The translations under genes were made by a program, and so were the position numbers. Shown one piece after another: positions 58,585 to 64,000 of a DNA stretch of 64,000 nucleotides. A model generated the notes under the pieces. The model ran no database searches, was not told where the DNA came from, and saw only the letters and a program-made list of their open reading frames with translations. Source of the DNA: Catenuloplanes atrovinosus (lineage in GTDB: Bacteria > Actinomycetota > Actinomycetes > Mycobacteriales > Micromonosporaceae); contig NZ_JAVDYB010000001.1 of assembly GCF_031458235.1 (NCBI RefSeq), forward strand, positions 2,315,001 to 2,379,000. The letters are read 5' to 3'. Position 1 is the stretch's first letter; each line of letters begins with the position of its first letter.

Positions 58585-59799
58585 CTAGGTGCCGGGCCGG
58601 TTGGCCGTGGGGATGGTGATCGGCGTGTACGTCGCGGAGGTGCCGTTGCTGAGGAACAGCATCGCCAGGGCGCGCACGAACCGGTCGAACGTGGAGAACC
58701 CCTCCGGCACGATCGGCGACAGGCCCTCACGGAACAGCACGTACGCCGGCCAGCCCACCTCGATCAGTGTGCGCGCGGCCAGGTCGCGCCGCAGGCCCAG
58801 CCAGTCGCCGATCCGGTCGCTGAGCACGTAGCGCACGAACTCGTTGAGGAAGCCGCGGGTGACGCCCAGGTCGATCCGTGCGGTCAGGCCGAGCAGGATC
58901 TCCGCCAGGTCCACGCCCTCGGGCGTGGGCGCGAGCAGCGGCGTCAGCGCGTACGCCGACTGCTGCTGCGCGGCGGCCCAGCTCGCCGGGATGAACTCGT
59001 CCCGCACGCCCAGCAGGTGCAGCGCGACCTGCCACTGATGCAGGTAGGCGGCCTCCTCCGTGGCGGACATCCGGATGCCCCAGGACTTGAGCTTTCCGTA
59101 CACGTACGTCCCGAGGCTGTGGAAGGTGATCAGGATGTCGCCGTTGCTGATCGGGATGAAGTCCTGATCGTCGGTGACCGCCCGCCACGGGGCGGACCGC
59201 GGCAGCAGGTGCCGGACCGCGGCGTGGGTCAGGCGCGTCTTGTTCGAGGTGACGATGAAGTGACCGGACGGCTGGAACGCGTCGGCCGCGCTCAGGTCGT
59301 AGCCGTAGGTGAAGGTCTTGGCCGCGCGGGCCTTCATGTCCGAGCCGCCCTCGGACCAGTAGACGTTGCGCGCCTCGCGCGGGATCACCGTGCTCATGAT
59401 GCCGCTGCCCAGCCCGTAGAGAAGGAACAGGTACATCCCCATGCGCTCGTTGAAGCGGGCGGCCCGGCCGAGCATGGCCTGGTCGGCCCATGCGGGCAGC
59501 CGGTTGACCCGCTGGAGGTAGGTGGTGAGGTCGGCGGGGAACGCGGCGGGCAGCGGATCGCCGTTCCTGACCCAGGTCTCCATGGCGGCGTTGACGCCCG
59601 GGATCGCGCCGCGGTCGAGCAGTGCGGCGACGAGCGGATCGGTGGCGTCGTCCCAGACGCCCCACGGGTCGGTGACCGCGTCGGTGCCGGCGATCGAGCC
59701 GGCGGACGACCACGCCCAGGCGGTGGACGGCGCGGCCACGCCGGTCAGGCCGAGCGCGGCGCCGAGCGTGAGGACGCGTCTTCTGTTGAGATTCTCCAT
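58585..59799 (-). CDS. lcp: latex-clearing protein (rubber oxygenase) Lcp
   Basis: 404 residues, the family length. An RRR Tat-type signal ends near AWAWSSAGS, so export in folded form is likely. The DUF2236 heme domain shows Arg158 and the Lys161-Thr162 pair in KARAAKT, and His192 in TRLTHAAVRHLL exactly 30 residues later. This equals the R164/K167/T168/H198 spacing of Streptomyces K30 Lcp, where His198 binds heme b. Lcp cleaves cis-1,4-polyisoprene to oligo-isoprenoid aldehydes. AAGGAGG precedes the ATG. A TetR gene lies upstream. Confidence 0.9.
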   Translation of the reverse strand: MENLNRRRVLTLGAALGLTGVAAPSTAWAWSSAGSIAGTDAVTDPWGVWDDATDPLVAALLDRGAIPGVNAAMETWVRNGDPLPAAFPADLTTYLQRVNRLPAWADQAMLGRAARFNERMGMYLFLLYGLGSGIMSTVIPREARNVYWSEGGSDMKARAAKTFTYGYDLSAADAFQPSGHFIVTSNKTRLTHAAVRHLLPRSAPWRAVTDDQDFIPISNGDILITFHSLGTYVYGKLKSWGIRMSATEEAAYLHQWQVALHLLGVRDEFIPASWAAAQQQSAYALTPLLAPTPEGVDLAEILLGLTARIDLGVTRGFLNEFVRYVLSDRIGDWLGLRRDLAARTLIEVGWPAYVLFREGLSPIVPEGFSTFDRFVRALAMLFLSNGTSATYTPITIPTANRPGT

Positions 59800-59879
59800 T
59801 CGCTTACCTCCTTCTCAGTCGGCCGATCTCGCCTTGGGCGATGGCCTGCGGAGGGAACACGCGCATGTGATTTCTGATT

Positions 59880-59908
59880 AACATAGCGGCGCCGGTCACT
59901 ATCGGCAA
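59880..59908 (-). promoter_or_regulatory. lcp promoter
   Basis: -35 TTGCCG (59908-59903) and -10 TATGTT (59885-59880) on the minus strand with a 17-base spacer. It lies across the end of the TetR gene, giving a leader of about 75 bases. Confidence 0.55.
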
Positions 59909-60531
59909 GGGTCGATGTCGCCGCGCAGGTAGCGGGTCACCATGTCGACCAGCTCGCGCGCGAACGTCTCGACCGGGATGGCGCGCGGCGCGGCCATCAG
60001 CTTGTGCGTGTTGATCTCCACCGTGAACAGGATCAGCTCGGCCGCGACGTCCAGGTCGCGCACGCGCACGTCCGGGTGCCGGCCGAGCAGCTCGCGCAGC
60101 TCGGCCACGCGGGTGCGCCCGTGCCGGTCCACCGCGTCCAGCAGCTCCTGGGACAGTGGCGCCTCCTCGATCATGATGCGCAGCAACTGGGGGTCGTCGC
60201 GGTGCGCGTCGATCGCGTCGCGGACCAGTGCCCGCACGGTCGCCTCCAGCGTGCCGGGCGACATGTCCAGGCGGCTCGCCTCCGGCCAGCTACCGCGGTC
60301 GATGTGCCGGACCAGCAGCGCGGCCAGGATCGCGTCCTTGTTCGGAAAGTACTGGTACAGCGAGCCGATCGAGACGCGGGCGCGCTCGGCGATGCGGTTC
60401 GTGGTGCCGGCGGCGTATCCGTGCTCGGCGAAAACGTGAGCAGCCGCGGCGAGGATGCGCTCGCGGGTGAGCTCCGCGCGCACCTGCCGGGGCTTGCGAC
60501 GTGGTTGAAGACGGCGGTCGGCCGACGGCAT
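59899..60531 (-). CDS. TetR family regulator, LcpR-like
   Basis: 210 residues. The HTH is ILAAAAHVFAEHGYAAGTTNRIAERARVSIGSLYQYFPNKD (about residues 26-66) after an Arg-rich N-tail. The ligand domain ends CR after RYLRGDID. It is immediately upstream of lcp and divergent from the fusion reductase, with a symmetric operator in the latter gap. TetR regulators called LcpR are known beside lcp genes and respond to rubber growth conditions; the same role is inferred here. Confidence 0.83.
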   Translation of the reverse strand: MPSADRRLQPRRKPRQVRAELTRERILAAAAHVFAEHGYAAGTTNRIAERARVSIGSLYQYFPNKDAILAALLVRHIDRGSWPEASRLDMSPGTLEATVRALVRDAIDAHRDDPQLLRIMIEEAPLSQELLDAVDRHGRTRVAELRELLGRHPDVRVRDLDVAAELILFTVEINTHKLMAAPRAIPVETFARELVDMVTRYLRGDIDPCR

Positions 60532-60578
60532 CCGGTGGTCCTTCCGGGGCGGGGAAAGCGAGTAGCCACAGAGCTGAG

Positions 60579-60594
60579 CTATTGTTCACAATAG
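60579..60594. promoter_or_regulatory. TetR operator at the fusion reductase start
   Basis: CTATTGT-TC-ACAATAG, perfect 7-base arms, ending 4 bases before the reductase ATG. Binding would block its transcription and that of the TetR gene. Confidence 0.7.
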
Positions 60595-60598
60595 TGCG

Positions 60599-62761
60599 AT
60601 GAGCTGGGAAAACAAGACTCTTCTGGACGCGCGTCGGCTGACCACGGCGACGCAGGTGGAGACGCTCGTGGGCCGGCCGGCGGCGGCCGTCATGTTGAAG
60701 CAGATCAGCGAGCTGGACGAGGGCTGCCGGACCGTGCTGGCCCGGTCGCCGATCGCGGCTTTCGGCTACCGGGACGCCGACGGCACCGGCCGGACCACGT
60801 TCGTCGGGGGTGCGCCCGGGTTCGCGCGCGTGCACTCGCCCACCCGGATCTCGTTCCCGCTGCCCGGCCCCGGCGCGGCGGACGGCCCGGTCTCGATGTT
60901 CTTCCTGCTGCCCGGCGTCGGTGAGGTGCTGCGCGTCAACGGCACCGCCACCCGGCGCCGCGGCGCGGAGACCACGGTGGACGTCGAGCAGGCGTACGTG
61001 CACTGCGCGCAGGCCGTGCTCCGGTCGCGCCTGTGGCAGCCGCCGGCCCCGCCCGGCCCGCTCGCGGAGGTCCCGGGCGACGGCCCGCTGAGCCGGCCCG
61101 GCGTCGCGGAGTTCCTGGCCGCGTCGCCGTTCCTGGCGCTGTCGAGCTGGGACGGCGGGCGCGGCAGCGACACCAGCCCGCGCGGCGACCAGCCGGTGGT
61201 GGCGCGGATTCTGGACGGCCGCACGCTGCTCATCCCGGACCGCAAGGGCAACAAGCGCGCGGACACGCTGCACAACCTGCTGGAGGACGACCGGATCTCG
61301 CTGGCCGCGCTGGTGCCGGGCCGCAGCGGTGTGCTGCACGTGCGCGGTCGTGGCGTGATCACCGACGAGCCGGCGCTGCTGGAGACGGTGGCGCTGCGCG
61401 GCATGCCGCCGCACGCGGCGCTGCTCATCGACGTCGAGCACGCGGAGGTGACCGGCAACGACGCGGTGGCCCGCTCCCGCATGTGGAACCCGGAGTCGCA
61501 CCCGGGCCGCGGCGCGGCGCCGGACCTGATGGTGATGGCGAGCGAGCACCTGGCGATCGGCACCGCGAACGCGAAGGGCGGGCCGACCGCGTTCCTGCTG
61601 AGGGCGATCGGCGCGATCCCCGGCGTGTCGCGGCTGCTGCGCCTGGTGATGGACCGCGCCTACCGGTCCGGGCTGCGCAAGGAGGGCTACGACGACGTGC
61701 GGACCGGCGGCGCGCGCCGCGACGAGCCGGGTACCACGGTGGAGAGCCCGCTCCGCGAGGTGCGGGTGACGGAGGTACGCCGGGAGACGCCGAGCGCGGT
61801 GACGCTGGTGCTGGAGGACGCCGGCGAGCGCCGCGCCGCGTTCGACTTCCGGCCCGGGCAGTTCTTCACGCTGGTCGCGGACGTCGACGGCCGGCCGGTG
61901 CGGCGGGCCTACTCGGCCTCGTCCGCGCCGGGCGCGGAGCGGCTGGAGATCACGGTCAAGCAGGTGGCGGGCGGCCGGTTCTCCACGCATGCGCACCGCG
62001 GGATCGGCGTGGGGGACCGGCTGGCGGTCCGCGGCCCGTCCGGCACGTTCCACGCCGGCGCCCGCCCGCCGGCCGATGCGGTGCTGGTGGCCGCGGGCAG
62101 CGGCATCACGCCGATGATGAGCATGATCCGCACGTGGCTGGCGGACCGGGACGGCGACGGCCGGATCGCGCTGCTCTACAGCAGCCGCGCCGAGGAGGAG
62201 ATCATCTTCGGTGACGAACTGGCCCGGCTGGCCGCGTCGGCGCCCGGCCGGCTGACGGTCACGCACGTGCTGACGCGGCGGGACGGGCGGCTGGACGCGG
62301 ACGGGGTGCGCCGCTGGGTGACCGCGCTGTCCCCGGCGGCGGGCGCGCACTACTTCGTCTGCGGGCCGGAGCCGCTGATGGAGGCGGTCCGCCAGGTGCT
62401 GTCCGCATTGGACGTGCCGGACGCGCTGGTGCACCACGAGCGCTACACCAGCGCGCCGGAGGACGCTGCCGTGACCACCGTGCCGCAGAAGATGATCGTC
62501 GAGGAGGACGGGCGGACGATCGGCACCGTGGTGGTCGAGCCGGGGCAGACCCTGCTCGACGCGGGACTCGCGGCGGGGCTGCCGATGCCGTACTCCTGCA
62601 CGGTCGGCACCTGCGGCGAGTGCATGGTGCGGCTGCGCGGCGGCGAGGTCACCCAGGGCCGGCCGAACTGCCTCACGCCGGAACAGCGCGCGGACGGGTA
62701 CGTCCTGGCGTGTGTGGGATGCCCACTGTCGACGGTCACGGTGGACGTCGCGGGACATTGA
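60599..62761 (+). CDS. PNPOx-like / FAD reductase / 2Fe-2S ferredoxin fusion
   Basis: 720 residues in three parts. Residues about 1-360 hold a pyridoxamine-phosphate-oxidase-like flavin domain (LALSSWDGGRGSDTSPRGDQ, LIPDRKGNKRADTLHNLLED). Residues about 380-620 are a ferredoxin-NADP reductase module (FRPGQFFTLVADVDGRPVRRAYS, VAAGSGITPMMSMIRTW, YFVCGPEPLMEAV). The end is a plant-type ferredoxin (YSCTVGTCGECMVRL and a fourth Cys in LACVGCPL). It is a self-contained electron-transfer protein. Its operator is shared with the lcp-side TetR. Confidence 0.88.
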   Translation: MSWENKTLLDARRLTTATQVETLVGRPAAAVMLKQISELDEGCRTVLARSPIAAFGYRDADGTGRTTFVGGAPGFARVHSPTRISFPLPGPGAADGPVSMFFLLPGVGEVLRVNGTATRRRGAETTVDVEQAYVHCAQAVLRSRLWQPPAPPGPLAEVPGDGPLSRPGVAEFLAASPFLALSSWDGGRGSDTSPRGDQPVVARILDGRTLLIPDRKGNKRADTLHNLLEDDRISLAALVPGRSGVLHVRGRGVITDEPALLETVALRGMPPHAALLIDVEHAEVTGNDAVARSRMWNPESHPGRGAAPDLMVMASEHLAIGTANAKGGPTAFLLRAIGAIPGVSRLLRLVMDRAYRSGLRKEGYDDVRTGGARRDEPGTTVESPLREVRVTEVRRETPSAVTLVLEDAGERRAAFDFRPGQFFTLVADVDGRPVRRAYSASSAPGAERLEITVKQVAGGRFSTHAHRGIGVGDRLAVRGPSGTFHAGARPPADAVLVAAGSGITPMMSMIRTWLADRDGDGRIALLYSSRAEEEIIFGDELARLAASAPGRLTVTHVLTRRDGRLDADGVRRWVTALSPAAGAHYFVCGPEPLMEAVRQVLSALDVPDALVHHERYTSAPEDAAVTTVPQKMIVEEDGRTIGTVVVEPGQTLLDAGLAAGLPMPYSCTVGTCGECMVRLRGGEVTQGRPNCLTPEQRADGYVLACVGCPLSTVTVDVAGH

Positions 62762-62824
62762 TGAGCGACGACTCAACGTACGCAGACTTCATCTCGTAGT
62801 GGTGTGGGCACCGAAGGTCACGGG

Positions 62825-62830
62825 TATGGT
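62825..62830 (+). promoter_or_regulatory. -10 box of leaderless egtA
   Basis: TATGGT, 7 bases (CGGGATC), then the ATG at 62838; no ribosome site. Confidence 0.5.
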
Positions 62831-62837
62831 CGGGATC

Positions 62838-64000
62838 ATGTCCGAACTGCTCGCGATCTCGGATGCCGCGGAGCACGTCAGCGGCATCTGCTTCAAGACC
62901 GGGCCGCCCCGGCGGATCGGCGTCGAACTCGAATGGACCGTCCACCCCACCGAATCCCCGCACACCCCGCTCGATCTCGACCGGCTGCGGGAGGCGCTCG
63001 GGCCTCACGCACCCGCCACGCTCGGTAATCCCACGCCGGAGAAGCTGCCCGGCGGCGGCACCGTCACCGTCGAACCCGGCGGGCAGGTCGAGCTCTCCTC
63101 CGCCCCGGCCGCCACGCTCGCGGACCTGCACACCGCCGTCGAGGAGGGCCGCGCCCACCTCGCCGGCCGTCTCGCCCGGTCCGGCCTCGCGCTCGGCGAC
63201 GCCGGCCTCGATCCCCACCGGCCGCCGCGCCGGCTGCTGCACACCCCCCGGTACGGGGCCATGCAGCGCCTCTTCGACCGGCGCGGCGACCACGGGCGGA
63301 TCATGATGTGCAGTACCGCCGGGCTCCAGGTCTGCCTGGACGCGGGCCGGCCGGAGGACGTGGCCCGGCGCTGGGCCGCGGTGCACGAGCTCGGCCCGCC
63401 GCTGCTGGCCGCGTTCGCCACCTCCCGGTTCCGGGCCGGCCGGGACACCGGCTGGGCCAGCGGGCGGATGGCGGCCTGGTTCAGCATGGAGCCGGGGCTC
63501 ACCCGCCCGGTCGGCACCGGCGCCGACCCGGCACGCCTCTGGGCCGCGTACGCGCTCGCCGCGCCGCTGCTCTGCCTGCGCCGCGACGACGGCGACTGGG
63601 ACGCGCCGCCCGGGCTGACCTTCGCCGGCTGGATCCGCGGCCGGCTGCCCCGCCCACCCACGGTCGAGGACCTGGAGTACCACCTCGGCACGCTGTTCCC
63701 GCCGGTCCGGCCGCGCGGCTACCTGGAGATCCGCTACCTGGACGCGCAGCCCGGCGACGAGTGGATCGCACCGGCCGCGGTCCTGGCCGCGCTGCTCGAC
63801 GACGCGGTCCTCGACCGGGCCCGGGACCTGGCCGCACCGGCCCGCGACCGCTGGCTCGACGCGGCCCGCGAGGGCCTCGCCCATCCCGAGATCGGCACCG
63901 CCGCGTCCCACCTGCTGGACCTGGCCTGCCGGCACCTCTACCGCACCGGCCTGCCCGCGCACCTGCGCGACCGGGTGGCCGGCATCGCCGGGCGGCGCCT
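62838..64000 (+). CDS. egtA: glutamate-cysteine ligase EgtA, ergothioneine pathway (partial)
   Basis: The frame is open to the window edge, 387 codons visible. It starts MSELLAISDAAEHVSG, then PRRIGVELEWTVHP with the conserved Glu pair of the GCS2 family. GGTVTVEPGGQVELSSAP, MMCSTAGLQVCLDAG and RGYLEIRYLDAQPGDEW follow. EgtA makes gamma-glutamylcysteine, the first step of ergothioneine synthesis in actinobacteria; egtB-egtE would be expected just past the right edge. Confidence 0.85.
   Translation, partial: MSELLAISDAAEHVSGICFKTGPPRRIGVELEWTVHPTESPHTPLDLDRLREALGPHAPATLGNPTPEKLPGGGTVTVEPGGQVELSSAPAATLADLHTAVEEGRAHLAGRLARSGLALGDAGLDPHRPPRRLLHTPRYGAMQRLFDRRGDHGRIMMCSTAGLQVCLDAGRPEDVARRWAAVHELGPPLLAAFATSRFRAGRDTGWASGRMAAWFSMEPGLTRPVGTGADPARLWAAYALAAPLLCLRRDDGDWDAPPGLTFAGWIRGRLPRPPTVEDLEYHLGTLFPPVRPRGYLEIRYLDAQPGDEWIAPAAVLAALLDDAVLDRARDLAAPARDRWLDAAREGLAHPEIGTAASHLLDLACRHLYRTGLPAHLRDRVAGIAGRR

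Noticed and set aside
59880-59890. Second copy of the CTATTGT-TC-ACAATAG operator before lcp
   Set aside because: The lcp leader has CTATGTTAATCAG, which matches only partly and is better explained by the -10 box.

Overview
The window is strongly GC-rich with high-GC third codon positions throughout. It carries lignocellulose-degrading enzymes, F420-type enzymes, many TetR/LacI regulators, an EgtA-type ligase and a latex-clearing oxygenase. Together these point to a soil actinobacterium, most likely Micromonosporaceae (Actinoplanes or Catenuloplanes type). That placement is an inference from gene content, not from a marker gene.

Layout. 0-5 kb: a GH36 alpha-galactosidase divergent from its LacI regulator, with an operator between them. 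5-10 kb: a DICT/degenerate-GGDEF sensor, a VOC protein, a DksA-like zinc finger, two TetR regulators facing the oxidoreductases they probably control, and small membrane proteins. 10-13 kb: two coupled membrane-anchored von Willebrand A-like proteins, one with an RHIM-like amyloid motif before its membrane helix. 13-24 kb: ECF sigma factor, PlsC, TerC, a YdeP-type molybdoenzyme, esterase/GNAT pair, an internally deleted ilvC remnant, and a MerR regulator with a textbook long-spacer promoter. 24-29 kb: a calcium-repeat protein, GH10 xylanase with CBM2, LacI and GH6 cellulase with LacI-type operators.

29-40.5 kb is a signalling block. A seven-gene minus-strand run (histidine kinase, 25-codon micro-ORF, receiver-HDOD, receiver, subtilase with a WAARA-repeat tail, histidine kinase, HD protein) lies divergent from a paralogous kinase/receiver-HDOD pair. 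Almost all junctions are 4-base stop/start overlaps. 40.5-50 kb: tandem repeats, a caspase-like protease with four 25-residue N-terminal repeats and a coupled small partner, DUF427, DUF6204, an AlaA-like aminotransferase, LURP-one protein and a LysR/oxidoreductase locus.

50.5-54 kb is the least ordinary stretch. It holds ten tRNA or tRNA-like genes with an HNH endonuclease among them; three of them carry C at the normally invariant U33. This is followed by a perfect 27-bp hairpin, a 60-bp minisatellite and a 56-bp repeat that recurs inverted 7.7 kb away. 54-57 kb: a sugar ABC importer operon with a consensus promoter and a CGAAA-N-TTTCG operator. 57-64 kb: a tandem TetR fusion, a latex-clearing protein (Lcp) with a TetR neighbour, a divergent PNPOx-FNR-ferredoxin fusion, and the start of egtA.

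Many regulators and small genes begin 6-8 bases after a TANNNT hexamer without a Shine-Dalgarno sequence, which indicates leaderless mRNAs. All assignments come from reading motifs; no database search was run.
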